From BRH-c54 sp036567945 (lineage in GTDB: Bacteria > Bacteroidota > Bacteroidia > Flavobacteriales_E > Vicingaceae): a DNA stretch of 42,407 bases. Of the stretch, positions 16,773-25,309 are shown one piece after another (the first letter of the stretch is position 1; every line of letters begins with the position of its first letter). The DNA is taken from positions 1 to 42,407 of the forward strand of contig DATCTM010000101.1 of the NCBI GenBank assembly GCA_036567945.1, given 5' to 3'. The notes beneath the pieces are model-generated. The model searched no databases and was not told where the DNA came from. It was given only the letters and a program-made list of their open reading frames with translations. The position numbers were made by a program, and so were the translations under genes.

Positions 16773-19577
16773 ATGGCAGAACAAAAAAAACTATTCCTAC
16801 TCGATGCTTTTGCACTAATTTACAGAGCTTACTTCGCTTTTGGCAATAATCAACGATACAATTCTAAAGGACTAAATACTTCCGCCATGTTGGGCTTTAC
16901 CAATACCCTATTAGAAGTATTGGAAAAACAAAAACCAACACACATTGCTGTAGTTTTTGATGCACCAACCACTACCAATAGAGAATTAGAGTTTTCCGAT
17001 TACAAAGCAGGACGACACGAAATGCCCGAAGATATTAGAATTGCACTTCCTTATATCAAACAAATTATTGAAGCCTTTAAAATTCCTATACTGTTAAAAG
17101 ATGGATTTGAAGCTGATGATGTAATTGGAACCATTACTAAAGAAGCAGAAAAAGAAGGCTTTACCACTTATATGATGACCCCCGACAAAGATTTTGGTCA
17201 ATTAGTTACCGAGAAATCATTTATCTATAAACCTGCTGCTTATGGTAAACCCGCTGAAATATTAGGAATTAAAGAAGTTTGTGAAAAATTTGAAGTTGAA
17301 AATCCTTTGCAAGTCATAGACATTTTAGGACTTTGGGGCGATGCTGTAGACAACATTCCTGGAATTCCAGGAATTGGAGAAAAAACCGCTAAAAAACTCA
17401 TTGCCGAATATGGTAGCGTAGAAAATCTAATTGCTAATGCCGAAGATTTAAAAGGCAAACAAAAAGAAAATGTAATCAACTTTGCCGAACAAGGCTTACT
17501 TTCTAAAAGATTAGCAACCATTATAGTTGATGTGCCTTTAGAATATGATTTTGAAGATCTAAAATTAGAAAGTCCTGATGAAGAAAAAATCACCAACCTT
17601 TTTGCCGAATTAGAATTCAGAAATTTAGCGAAAAGAATTTTAGGTAAAGAAATTCAAATTCAGGCAGCAGCCAAAAATGTACAAGGAAATGGTCAAATGG
17701 ATTTATTTGCTGATGCTACCAACAGTAATGAAGAAAAAGCTGATGACGAACCTACTAACATTGAACAAAAAGACATTAGTAACAGCAAACATGAATATCA
17801 TTTTGTAAATACTCCTGCCAAAAGAGCTGATTTAATCAAAAAACTAGCTCAACAAAAATCGTTTTGTTTTGATACCGAGACTACCAGTATTAATGCTTTA
17901 GCAGCCGAATTGGTTGGTATCGCATTTGCTTATGAACCACACAAAGCTTATTACGTTTCTTTTCCTGCCAATCAAGAAGAAGCCCAGCAAATTGCAGAAG
18001 AGTTTAGAACTTTATTCGAAAATCCTACAACAGAAAAAATCGGACATAACATTAAATACGATATCAATGTGTTAAGCAATTACGGTATTGCGGTTAAAGG
18101 AAAAATTTTTGATACCATGATAGCCCATTATCTTATTCAACCGGATATGCGACACGGAATGGATTTACTTTCCGAAGCTTATTTAGGGTACAAACCTGTT
18201 TCTATAGAAACACTTATTGGCAAAAAAGGTAAAAACCAGCAAAACATGCGCGATATTGCTCCCGAAGAAATAGTAGATTACGCTTGTGAAGATGCCGATA
18301 TTACCCTTCAATTAAAACACCGTTTGTGGCAAATGATGGATGAAGATCAGCAAAAAGTTTTTAATGACATTGAAGCTCCTTTAGTAGCCGTACTAGCCGA
18401 TATGGAGCAAGAAGGCATCAATTTAGATGTTCCTACTCTTAAAAAAATGTCTGAAGAACTAAAAGAGTTAATTATTACCTTAGAAAAAGAAATTTTGGAT
18501 TTATCAGGAGCTCAATTCAACATAGATTCTCCAAAACAGTTGGGCGAAATTCTTTTTGAAAAACTCAAAATAGTTGATAAACCGAAGAAAACCAAAACAG
18601 GTCAGTACCAAACCAATGAAGAGGTGTTGTCTAAACTTATCCACGAACACAAAATCGTTCCTAAGATTCTAGATTACAGAACACTCAAAAAACTAAAATC
18701 TACCTATGTAGATACCCTACCCGATTTGGTAAATCCAAAAACGAACAGATTACATACTAGCTATATGCAAACAGTAGCGGCAACAGGAAGGTTGAGTTCT
18801 AATAATCCGAATTTGCAAAACATCCCGATAAGAGATGCTCGTGGCAGAGAAATAAGAAAAGCGTTTGTACCAAGAGATAAGAACTATACACTTTTAGCTG
18901 CCGATTATTCGCAAATAGAATTGAGGATTATTGCTGCTTTAAGTAAAGATGAAAACATGCTAAAAGCTTTTAATGAAGGTGAAGACATCCACACCGCCAC
19001 AGCTGCAAAAGTGTTTAATGTAAGTTTAGAAGAAGTGGATAGAAACATGAGAGGCCAAGCAAAAGCAGTTAATTTCGGAATTATCTATGGTGTTTCTGCT
19101 TTTGGGTTAGCTCAAAACCTCAACATTTCCAGAACAGAAGCCAAAGAAATTATTGACACTTACTTTGAACAATATCCTAGCATTAAAAGTTATATGGATA
19201 GCAGCATTGCTTTTGCCAAAGAAAAAGGCTATGTAGAAACCATTATGAAACGCAGAAGAATGTTGCCGGATATTAATTCCAACAACCCTGTGGTGCGCGG
19301 ACATGCAGAAAGAAATGCCATAAACGCTCCTATACAAGGTTCTGCTGCTGATATTATTAAAATGGCAATGATTAACATTTTTACTGTTTTTGAAGAAAAA
19401 AAATTGAAATCTAAAATGTTATTGCAAGTGCATGATGAGTTAGTTTTTGATGTACACCTTTCTGAATTAGAGCAAGTGCAACAAATTGTGAAAGAAAAAA
19501 TGGAACATGCCGTAAAATTGAACGTCCCATTAGATGTAGAAATGAACCACGCTGATAATTGGTTAGCAGCTCATTAA
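16773..19577 (+). CDS. polA: DNA polymerase I
   Basis: Repair and Okazaki-fragment processing polymerase, 934 aa from the ATG at 16773. The frame is open back to a TTG at 16725, but that lies inside the preceding terminator hairpin, so I reject it. A 5'-3' exonuclease domain spans about 1-290, with LLDAFALIYRAYFAF, the DGFEADDVIGT metal-binding acids and a GIPGIGEKTAKKL helix-hairpin-helix. The 3'-5' proofreading domain appears active (FDTETTS near 367). The polymerase domain has motif A DYSQIELR near 709, motif B RGQAKAVNFGIIYG and motif C VHDELVFDV near 885. A GNAT gene follows after 15 nt. Confidence 0.97.
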   Translation: MAEQKKLFLLDAFALIYRAYFAFGNNQRYNSKGLNTSAMLGFTNTLLEVLEKQKPTHIAVVFDAPTTTNRELEFSDYKAGRHEMPEDIRIALPYIKQIIEAFKIPILLKDGFEADDVIGTITKEAEKEGFTTYMMTPDKDFGQLVTEKSFIYKPAAYGKPAEILGIKEVCEKFEVENPLQVIDILGLWGDAVDNIPGIPGIGEKTAKKLIAEYGSVENLIANAEDLKGKQKENVINFAEQGLLSKRLATIIVDVPLEYDFEDLKLESPDEEKITNLFAELEFRNLAKRILGKEIQIQAAAKNVQGNGQMDLFADATNSNEEKADDEPTNIEQKDISNSKHEYHFVNTPAKRADLIKKLAQQKSFCFDTETTSINALAAELVGIAFAYEPHKAYYVSFPANQEEAQQIAEEFRTLFENPTTEKIGHNIKYDINVLSNYGIAVKGKIFDTMIAHYLIQPDMRHGMDLLSEAYLGYKPVSIETLIGKKGKNQQNMRDIAPEEIVDYACEDADITLQLKHRLWQMMDEDQQKVFNDIEAPLVAVLADMEQEGINLDVPTLKKMSEELKELIITLEKEILDLSGAQFNIDSPKQLGEILFEKLKIVDKPKKTKTGQYQTNEEVLSKLIHEHKIVPKILDYRTLKKLKSTYVDTLPDLVNPKTNRLHTSYMQTVAATGRLSSNNPNLQNIPIRDARGREIRKAFVPRDKNYTLLAADYSQIELRIIAALSKDENMLKAFNEGEDIHTATAAKVFNVSLEEVDRNMRGQAKAVNFGIIYGVSAFGLAQNLNISRTEAKEIIDTYFEQYPSIKSYMDSSIAFAKEKGYVETIMKRRRMLPDINSNNPVVRGHAERNAINAPIQGSAADIIKMAMINIFTVFEEKKLKSKMLLQVHDELVFDVHLSELEQVQQIVKEKMEHAVKLNVPLDVEMNHADNWLAAH

Positions 19578-19592
19578 TATTTTAACTGCCCA

Positions 19593-20132
19593 ATGAAAAT
19601 ATTTGCTGAGACAGAAAGACTAATCCTTAGAGAAATTCTTCCTACAGATATTGAAGGACTATTTGAACTCGATTCTGACCCTGAAGTGCATAAATATTTA
19701 GGAAATAAACCTGTAAAAGATAAAAAGCAAATTGCTGAGATTATAAATTTTATACGTCAACAATATATTGACAACGGCATAGGTCGTTGGGCTATTATTG
19801 ATAAAGAAACGAACCATTTTATGGGTTGGACAGGGCTAAAATTTGTTACTGAAGAAATAAATAAGCACAAAAACTACCACGACCTTGGGTATAGGTTAAT
19901 CCAAAAATATTGGGGCAAAGGCTTCGCAACAGAAAGTGCAATAGCTTCCTTAACGTATGGTTTTAACACATTACATTTAAATGAAATTTATGCTGCAGCT
20001 GATATAGATAACATCGGTTCCAACAAAATTTTAACAAAACTGGGATTTAATTTTATCGAGAGATTTACCTATGATGGAGCTATCCATAATTGGTATAAAT
20101 TAGAAAAAAGTACTTGGGTAGATAAAAAGTAA
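19593..20132 (+). CDS. GNAT family N-acetyltransferase (RimJ/RimL type)
   Basis: A 179-aa acetyl-CoA-dependent acetyltransferase of the RimJ/RimL-like group. Signs are the N-terminal ETERLILREI, the LGYRLIQKYWGKGFATES acetyl-CoA-binding region (motif A, near 105-122) and the C-terminal N..S.KIL.KLGF motif. The substrate cannot be deduced; relatives acetylate ribosomal protein N-termini, amines or antibiotics. It starts 15 nt after polA and is probably transcribed with it. Confidence 0.88.
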   Translation: MKIFAETERLILREILPTDIEGLFELDSDPEVHKYLGNKPVKDKKQIAEIINFIRQQYIDNGIGRWAIIDKETNHFMGWTGLKFVTEEINKHKNYHDLGYRLIQKYWGKGFATESAIASLTYGFNTLHLNEIYAAADIDNIGSNKILTKLGFNFIERFTYDGAIHNWYKLEKSTWVDKK

Positions 20133-20210
20133 CCCCATCCATACATATCTCCAATAAAATTTAAAACTAAATTCTAAAAAAATTTATTGTTTACTTCAAT
20201 TCCTAAATAA

Positions 20211-20243
20211 GAATAATTATCTTTGAGGAATAATTACTAGTAA
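20211..20243. promoter_or_regulatory. Direct repeat and palindrome over the perR-katG promoter, candidate operator
   Basis: GAATAATTA occurs at 20211-20219 and again at 20228-20236. The first copy contains the 8-bp palindrome ATAATTAT and overlaps the -7 box. The second runs into the perfect 10-bp palindrome TTACTAGTAA at 20234-20243, 5 nt before the ATG. Placement over the promoter of a Fur-family gene suggests autoregulation; the binding protein is inferred. Confidence 0.4.
20218..20225 (+). promoter_or_regulatory. -7 promoter element of the perR-katG operon
   Basis: TATCTTTG is an exact TAnnTTTG match, 23 nt before the Fur-family ATG. No properly spaced -33 TTG was found, which fits a regulated promoter. 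Confidence 0.5.
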
Positions 20244-20248
20244 ATATC

Positions 20249-20662
20249 ATGAGTGAATTTTTCAGAAAAGCATTAAAAGAAAAAGGACTAAAAGTAACTC
20301 CTCAGCGTGTAGCTATTTTTGAGGCCATTACCCATTTAAAAAACCATCCAACAGCTGAAAATATAATAGCATACATCAAAAAAAATCATCCCAACATTTC
20401 TGTTGGTACGGTATATAAAGTGTTAGATTCTTTTGTGGAAAACAAGCTGCTAAGCAAAGTGAAAACAGAGAAAGACATTATGCGTTACGATTCGGTTTTA
20501 ACCAACCATCATCATTTATATTGTACAGAAACAGACCGTATTGAAGATTATGAAGATGAACAACTCAACAAACTCATTGAAAATTATTTTAAAACACATA
20601 AAATAAAAAACTTTAACATTCAAGAAGTTAAACTTCAGATAACAGGGAAATTTAATAACTAA
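20249..20662 (+). CDS. Fur family transcriptional repressor, PerR-like
   Basis: A 137-aa metal-dependent winged-helix repressor. The DNA-binding part has KVTPQRVAIFEAI (15-27) and the recognition helix ISVGTVYKVLDSF (50-62). The regulatory-site ligands are plausible: His33, Asp81 and the HHH at 87-89. The usual structural zinc site (two CxxC pairs) is absent: only a single Cys92 follows the HHH motif (HHHLYCTETD) and there is no C-terminal CxxC. Because katG follows after 16 nt on the same strand, a peroxide-sensing role is the best guess. Repeats over its promoter suggest autoregulation. Confidence 0.9.
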   Translation: MSEFFRKALKEKGLKVTPQRVAIFEAITHLKNHPTAENIIAYIKKNHPNISVGTVYKVLDSFVENKLLSKVKTEKDIMRYDSVLTNHHHLYCTETDRIEDYEDEQLNKLIENYFKTHKIKNFNIQEVKLQITGKFNN

Positions 20663-20678
20663 CTTAAATAACAAAATT

Positions 20679-22847
20679 ATGGACAAATCAACAGGAAAAT
20701 GTCCCTTTCATCATGGGGCAAACACAGAAACAAGTAACACAACAATGGAATGGTGGCCAAAAGCACTCAATTTAGATATTTTACATCAACACGATACCAA
20801 AACCAATCCGTTGGGAAATCAATTTAACTATGCCGAAGAGTTCAAAAAACTAGACTTAGAAGCATTAAAAAATGACTTAAAAAAATTCATGACCGAAAAT
20901 CAAGATTGGTGGCCTGCCGATTGGGGACATTATGGCGGATTAATGATTCGTATGGCTTGGCATGCTGCAGGAACATATAGAATTGCTGATGGTCGTGGTG
21001 GGAGTAATACAGGAAATCAACGTTTTGCACCACTAAACAGCTGGCCCGACAATGGTAACTTAGATAAAGCACGTAGATTATTGTGGCCGATTAAGAAAAA
21101 ATACGGCAACAAAATTTCTTGGGCAGATTTATACATCCTTGCCGGAAATATGGCTTACGAATCTATGGGATTTAAAACATTTGGTTTTGCCGGTGGTCGT
21201 GAAGACATTTGGCATCCTGAAAAAGACATTAATTGGGGAAATGAAAAAGAATGGTTGGCAGCAACTAAAAATCGTTATTCAAGCGATGCCGACAGAGAAT
21301 CTTTAGAAAACCCGTTAGCTGCCGTACAAATGGGATTGATTTATGTAAATCCGGAAGGTGTTGATGGAAATCCCGATCCTCTAAAAACTGCTCAAGATGT
21401 TAGAATGACTTTCAAAAGAATGGCTATGAACGATGAAGAAACAGTAGCGCTAACAGCCGGAGGTCATACCGTTGGTAAAGCACACGGAAATGGTGATGCA
21501 TCTATTTTAGGAGAAAGTCCTGAAGGAGCAGAAATTCATGAACAAGGTTTTGGCTGGATAAACCCAAAAGGCAAAGGAAATGCTGAAGATACTGTTACTA
21601 GTGGATTAGAAGGTGCTTGGACTACGACTCCCAATAAATGGAACCACACTTATTTTCATTTATTGTTAAATCACGAATGGGAATTGAAAAAAAGCCCTGC
21701 CGGAGCTTGGCAATGGGAACCTATCAACATGAAGGAAGAAGACAAACCTTTTGATGCACATATACCAAATGTTCGCAGAAACCCAATAATGACAGATGCT
21801 GATATGGCAATGAAAATGGATCCTGAGTATAGAAAAATTTCAGAGCAATTTTATAAAGACCCTGAATATTTTAAAGATGTATTTGCAAGAGCATGGTTTA
21901 AATTAACGCACAGAGATTTAGGACCAAAAAGTCGTTATTTAGGAGCAGATGTACCTAAGGAAGACCTAATTTGGCAAGACCCTGTTCCAACAGTTAGTTA
22001 TACCTTATCTGATTCAGAAATTGAAGACTTAAAAACTAAATTACTAAACAGCGGATTAAGCCAGACTGAACTTATTACTACTGCTTGGGATAGTGCAAGA
22101 ACTTTTAGAAAATCTGATTACAGAGGTGGTACAAACGGAGCCAGAATACGTTTAGCACCCCAAAAAGATTGGGAAGGAAACGAACCGGAAAAACTGCAAA
22201 AAGTATTAAATAAGCTCACTGAAATTCAGGCAGGGTTATCTAAAAAAATAAGCATTGCCGATTTAATTGTGTTGGGAGGAACTGCTGCAGTTGAAAAAGC
22301 TGCTCAACAAGCCGGAGTAAAGATAAAAGTTCCATTTAATCCGGGACGAGGAGATGCGACAGCAGAAATGACAGACGCAGCATCATTTGATGTATTAGAA
22401 CCAATCCATGATGGCTACAGAAACTGGCTGAAAAAAGACTACACTGTAAAAGCGGAAGAATTGTTATTGGACAGAACCCAATTAATGGGTTTAACTGCTC
22501 CTGAAATGACAGTACTGATTGGCGGAATGCGAGTTTTAGGAACAAATTATGGAGAAAGCAAACATGGTGTTTTTACAGATAAACCTGGCGTTTTAAGCAA
22601 TGATTTTTTTGTTAATCTTACCGATATGAATTACGCATGGAAACCCGTTAACGATAATTTATACAACATTGTCGACAGAAAAACAGGGGCAACCAAATGG
22701 ACTGCCACACGAGTAGACTTAATTTTTGGCTCCAACTCTATATTACGTGCTTATGCAGAAGTTTATGCTCAAGACGATAACAAAGAGAAATTTGTACACG
22801 ATTTTGTAAATGCTTGGACAAAAGTGATGAATGCCGACAGGTTCTAA
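20679..22847 (+). CDS. katG: Catalase-peroxidase
   Basis: Bifunctional heme enzyme that dismutates H2O2 and oxidises peroxidase substrates. In this 722-aa protein the distal triad is Arg91, Trp94 and His95 (MIRMAWHAAGTYR). The Met-Tyr-Trp adduct partners are Trp94, Tyr222 (IYVNPEG) and Met248 (KRMAMND), and the proximal heme ligand is His263 (GGHTVGKAHG). The degenerate C-terminal peroxidase-like repeat is present. There is no signal peptide, so it is cytosolic. It lies 16 nt downstream of the Fur-family gene and ends with a strong terminator, so the pair forms an operon probably induced by peroxide. Confidence 0.97.
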   Translation: MDKSTGKCPFHHGANTETSNTTMEWWPKALNLDILHQHDTKTNPLGNQFNYAEEFKKLDLEALKNDLKKFMTENQDWWPADWGHYGGLMIRMAWHAAGTYRIADGRGGSNTGNQRFAPLNSWPDNGNLDKARRLLWPIKKKYGNKISWADLYILAGNMAYESMGFKTFGFAGGREDIWHPEKDINWGNEKEWLAATKNRYSSDADRESLENPLAAVQMGLIYVNPEGVDGNPDPLKTAQDVRMTFKRMAMNDEETVALTAGGHTVGKAHGNGDASILGESPEGAEIHEQGFGWINPKGKGNAEDTVTSGLEGAWTTTPNKWNHTYFHLLLNHEWELKKSPAGAWQWEPINMKEEDKPFDAHIPNVRRNPIMTDADMAMKMDPEYRKISEQFYKDPEYFKDVFARAWFKLTHRDLGPKSRYLGADVPKEDLIWQDPVPTVSYTLSDSEIEDLKTKLLNSGLSQTELITTAWDSARTFRKSDYRGGTNGARIRLAPQKDWEGNEPEKLQKVLNKLTEIQAGLSKKISIADLIVLGGTAAVEKAAQQAGVKIKVPFNPGRGDATAEMTDAASFDVLEPIHDGYRNWLKKDYTVKAEELLLDRTQLMGLTAPEMTVLIGGMRVLGTNYGESKHGVFTDKPGVLSNDFFVNLTDMNYAWKPVNDNLYNIVDRKTGATKWTATRVDLIFGSNSILRAYAEVYAQDDNKEKFVHDFVNAWTKVMNADRF

Positions 22848-22870
22848 TTTGAACTAATTTTACAAATTTT

Positions 22871-22910
22871 ACAAAGCCCATTATTTACTTAATGGGCTTT
22901 GTTATTTTAT
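22871..22910 (+). terminator. Intrinsic terminator after katG
   Basis: A perfect 13-bp stem, ACAAAGCCCATTA (22871-22883) with TAATGGGCTTTGT (22890-22902), closes a 6-nt loop and is followed by TATTTTAT. It lies 23 nt after the katG stop. Confidence 0.85.
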
Positions 22911-22926
22911 ATCTATAAAAACAAAA

Positions 22927-22957
22927 TTTGTGTACGTCATTTAATTTTTTATCTTTG
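22927..22957 (+). promoter_or_regulatory. Promoter of the 22984 lipoprotein gene
   Basis: TTTG at 22927-22930 and TATCTTTG at 22950-22957, separated by 19 nt, match the Bacteroidota -33/-7 consensus. The transcript should begin around 22962-22965, downstream of an ATG at 22960, which therefore cannot be the real start. Confidence 0.65.
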
Positions 22958-22983
22958 TTATGGTTAAAAATTCCACTAAAACT

Positions 22984-23781
22984 ATGCGTTACAATTTTCT
23001 ATTACTTCCTACTTTATTTTTGTTACTACTAGCATCATGTGCTGATGAAGAAACAAGCATTATAGAAAATAAAGAAGCTATAGAAATTAGAACCGAAAAA
23101 AGAGTTGAAACCTCAAACAAAGTACTATCTACAGTTCCTCTACCTTTAGAAGCTGCTGAAATCTTTAAAACAGAAGGTGTTATTTATGATAAGAATTATC
23201 TTAATGCAGTAGAAAATGTAAACAGCTACACTACCAGCACTCAAAAAGCACTAAACTTTGGTATTTATGGTGTTGATTTAAGTTATGCAACCATTTTCGA
23301 CCAAACACAGGCCTGCATGCTTTATATTAATTGCTCTAAAAAATTAGCTGAAGAGTTAGGTTTAACCAATGTTTTTGACGTTGCTACTATTGAAAGAATT
23401 GAAAACAACATAGAAATAAAAGACTCTGTACTATCCATTGCAGAGCAAAGTTACAGACAGGCAGATGCTTACCTAAAAACAACGCAACAAGAAGAATTGG
23501 CTGCTTTAGTATTGGCAGGAGGTTGGATAGAAGGTTTATATTTAGGAACTCGTCAATCTGCAAAAGACATTGAAAACAGTCTGATTAAACAAAAAATTAA
23601 TGCTCAAAAACAATCTTTAGTTGAGTTAATTAACTTATTAGAAAGTTTTAAAAGCGACAATATTGCCAACTTAAACAATCAATTAAAACAATTAGATGAA
23701 ATTTTTATAATTAAAAATCAAGAAGACTTTATTAATATTGCTAATAAAGTAACTAAAATTAGAAATCAAATTATAAACTAA
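22984..23781 (+). CDS. Unknown lipoprotein, 265 aa
   Basis: I cannot assign a function. From the ATG at 22984 the protein begins with a lipoprotein signal peptide (MRYNFLLLPTLFLLLLASC, lipidated Cys19). The frame extends to an ATG at 22960, but that codon lies before the predicted transcription start. The mature part is helical and acidic, with an N-terminal linker, the stretch ALNFGIYGVDLSYATIFDQ and a GGWIEGLYLG segment, ending in a coiled-coil-like region with repeated Leu/Ile and Lys/Glu. It is followed 12 nt later by a secreted charged protein, probably in the same transcript. Confidence 0.85.
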   Translation: MRYNFLLLPTLFLLLLASCADEETSIIENKEAIEIRTEKRVETSNKVLSTVPLPLEAAEIFKTEGVIYDKNYLNAVENVNSYTTSTQKALNFGIYGVDLSYATIFDQTQACMLYINCSKKLAEELGLTNVFDVATIERIENNIEIKDSVLSIAEQSYRQADAYLKTTQQEELAALVLAGGWIEGLYLGTRQSAKDIENSLIKQKINAQKQSLVELINLLESFKSDNIANLNNQLKQLDEIFIIKNQEDFINIANKVTKIRNQIIN

Positions 23782-23793
23782 ATCCACAACATT

Positions 23794-24291
23794 ATGAAAA
23801 CAACAATTGTAATTGCAACTGCATTAATTTTTTCTCTTACTATGAATGTTAATGCCCAAAACAAAGCTTCTAAAAATGAAGCGAAGGTTGAAAAAAAAGA
23901 AACTAAAATAAAAAAAGAAAAGAAACAGAAAGAAGCAACAACCGATAAAAATGAAGAAAAAACCAATAACGGAAATGCTTATGGGAAAAATAAAGGAGAT
24001 TTAGAAGGTAAAGAGTTTGGTCAAGATAGAGCTGCCAATGCTAAAATTCAAGCTAAAAAAGATAAAGAAGTAGTTGAAAAAAACATACAAACAATGGTTG
24101 AAGAAATTCAAAAAGAAGAAAAGAATCTAGAAGAAATTCAAGCTCAAAAAAATGATCCTGCCAATAATGACAATAAAGTTGATGAGGCTATAAAAAATAG
24201 CCAAAATAAAATTAATGAAATGACAGAAAAGTTGAAAAAAGAAAATAACAAATTAAAAGAGCTACAAAAAATCATTCTTAGTAACGAATAA
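23794..24291 (+). CDS. Secreted highly charged coiled-coil protein, 165 aa
   Basis: Function unknown. A signal peptide (MKTTIVIATALIFSLTMNVNAQ) precedes a Lys/Glu-rich low-complexity segment (23-55). The distinctive motif GNAYGKNKGDLEGKEFGQDRA at about 60-80 follows, then a long predicted coiled coil (about 85-163, E/K/L/I heptads). The motif is the only part that looks conserved rather than compositional. It lies 12 nt after the unknown lipoprotein and 18 nt before the RidA gene. It may be a periplasmic structural or binding protein; no more can be supported. Confidence 0.82.
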   Translation: MKTTIVIATALIFSLTMNVNAQNKASKNEAKVEKKETKIKKEKKQKEATTDKNEEKTNNGNAYGKNKGDLEGKEFGQDRAANAKIQAKKDKEVVEKNIQTMVEEIQKEEKNLEEIQAQKNDPANNDNKVDEAIKNSQNKINEMTEKLKKENNKLKELQKIILSNE

Positions 24292-24309
24292 AAAAATAGC
24301 ATAAATATA

Positions 24310-24741
24310 ATGAACAACAGCATAAATACAGATAAAGCCCCAAAACCAATGGGGCTTTATCCTCATGCAAAAAAAGCAGGTAACTTACTTTTTTTATCCG
24401 GTGTTGGTCCTAGAGCTGCCGGTTCAGGTAGTGAAGAAGCTAATATTCCGGGATTAAAATTCGATAAAAACGGAAATTATGAAATTTTCGATTTTGAGGC
24501 TCAGTGTCGATCGGTTTTCGATAATGTAAAACTAATTTTAGAGGAGTCCGGTGCTGCTTGGAACGATTTAGTAGACGTTACTGTTTTTCTTACTGATATG
24601 AAAAGAGACTTTAAAACCTATAACAAAGTTTATGCTGAATACTTTAAAGAAAATCAACCCTGTAGAACTACTGTTGAAGTAGGTGCTCTTCCCTCTCCCA
24701 TTGCCATAGAATTAAAGTGTATAGCTTACTTAAAAGATTAA
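24310..24741 (+). CDS. RidA/YjgF family deaminase (2-aminomuconate deaminase-like)
   Basis: A 143-aa RidA-superfamily protein. RidA itself hydrolyses reactive enamines/imines, while a subgroup deaminates 2-aminomuconate in tryptophan/kynurenine breakdown. The segment APKPMGLYPHAKKAGNLLFL, the SGVGPRAAGSG loop and PCRTTVEVGALPSPIAIELKCIAY with its conserved Arg resemble the aminomuconate-deaminase-like branch more than classic RidA. No kynurenine-pathway genes are near, so the substrate is uncertain. The first codons contain an 11-bp perfect inverted repeat (24331-24361). Confidence 0.88.
   Translation: MNNSINTDKAPKPMGLYPHAKKAGNLLFLSGVGPRAAGSGSEEANIPGLKFDKNGNYEIFDFEAQCRSVFDNVKLILEESGAAWNDLVDVTVFLTDMKRDFKTYNKVYAEYFKENQPCRTTVEVGALPSPIAIELKCIAYLKD
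24331..24361 (+). promoter_or_regulatory. Perfect hairpin within the first codons of the RidA gene
   Basis: GATAAAGCCCC (24331-24341) pairs over all 11 bp with GGGGCTTTATC (24351-24361), with a 9-nt loop. It encodes conserved residues (DKAPKPMGLYP), so it is coding sequence and not a misplaced intergenic terminator. It could attenuate read-through from upstream or block early elongation. Confidence 0.6.
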
Positions 24742-24862
24742 GCTCTGGAAACAAAAACTTTTCAAAAAAACTTCTTTAAAACTTACCTTTTAACGTAGGT
24801 TTTGCATTCAAATAATAGGGGTAAAATCGATAAAAATATACTGAATTAACCCATAAATTTGC

Positions 24863-24887
24863 TACCTTTACATCTAAAATTAGAGGG
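24863..24887 (+). promoter_or_regulatory. Candidate promoter element and SD-like site for the IPExxxVDY gene
   Basis: TACCTTTA at 24863-24870 is a 7 of 8 match to TAnnTTTG. AGAGGG at 24882-24887 lies 8 nt before the ATG, one of the few Shine-Dalgarno-like sequences in this window. Confidence 0.4.
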
Positions 24888-24895
24888 AAAAAGCG

Positions 24896-25309
24896 ATGTC
24901 AAAACTAACGTTTAGCCTTGAAAATGAGTACGACTTTGAATTGATTGGAATTAGTTGTCATTCAAAAGATTATAGAATTTGTTGGTCATTAAACAATGCC
25001 CTCAAAACAAACTTTAAAAGAATTGAAGATTACGAAATACAAAAAAAAAACGAAATCATTAACTTTCCGTTTTTTGAATATATTGACGAAGACAACAACA
25101 TAGAATATTTTGTAATAGCCAACAAAAGTAGTGAAGGTTATTTAGTTAGTGAAAAACAAAGTATTGATTATTTTCTTGTATTAAAAGGCAGTGTTACCGA
25201 CAGACTTGTTGAAAATTTAACCAAAAAAGTTAAAGAAATAGATGTTGTTATTATTGCTCACAGAATAGATGTAAACGAACTTAAATCGAAACAAAACTTA
25301 TTATTTTAA
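24896..25309 (+). CDS. IPExxxVDY family protein
   Basis: A 137-aa protein of the Bacteroidota family named after its IPExxxVDY motif, here degenerate as VSEKQSIDY near residues 79-87. It has no signal peptide or membrane segment and no known biochemical activity. Family members are usually encoded directly before pyruvate kinase, as here: its TAA overlaps the pyk ATG by one base (TAATG), so the two are translationally coupled. A regulatory or complex-forming role with pyruvate kinase can only be inferred from this. Confidence 0.85.
   Translation: MSKLTFSLENEYDFELIGISCHSKDYRICWSLNNALKTNFKRIEDYEIQKKNEIINFPFFEYIDEDNNIEYFVIANKSSEGYLVSEKQSIDYFLVLKGSVTDRLVENLTKKVKEIDVVIIAHRIDVNELKSKQNLLF

Noticed and set aside
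22960..22983. Upstream ATG for the 22984 lipoprotein
   Set aside because: It lies only 2 nt after the -7 box, before the expected transcription start, and would put extra residues ahead of a clean lipoprotein signal.
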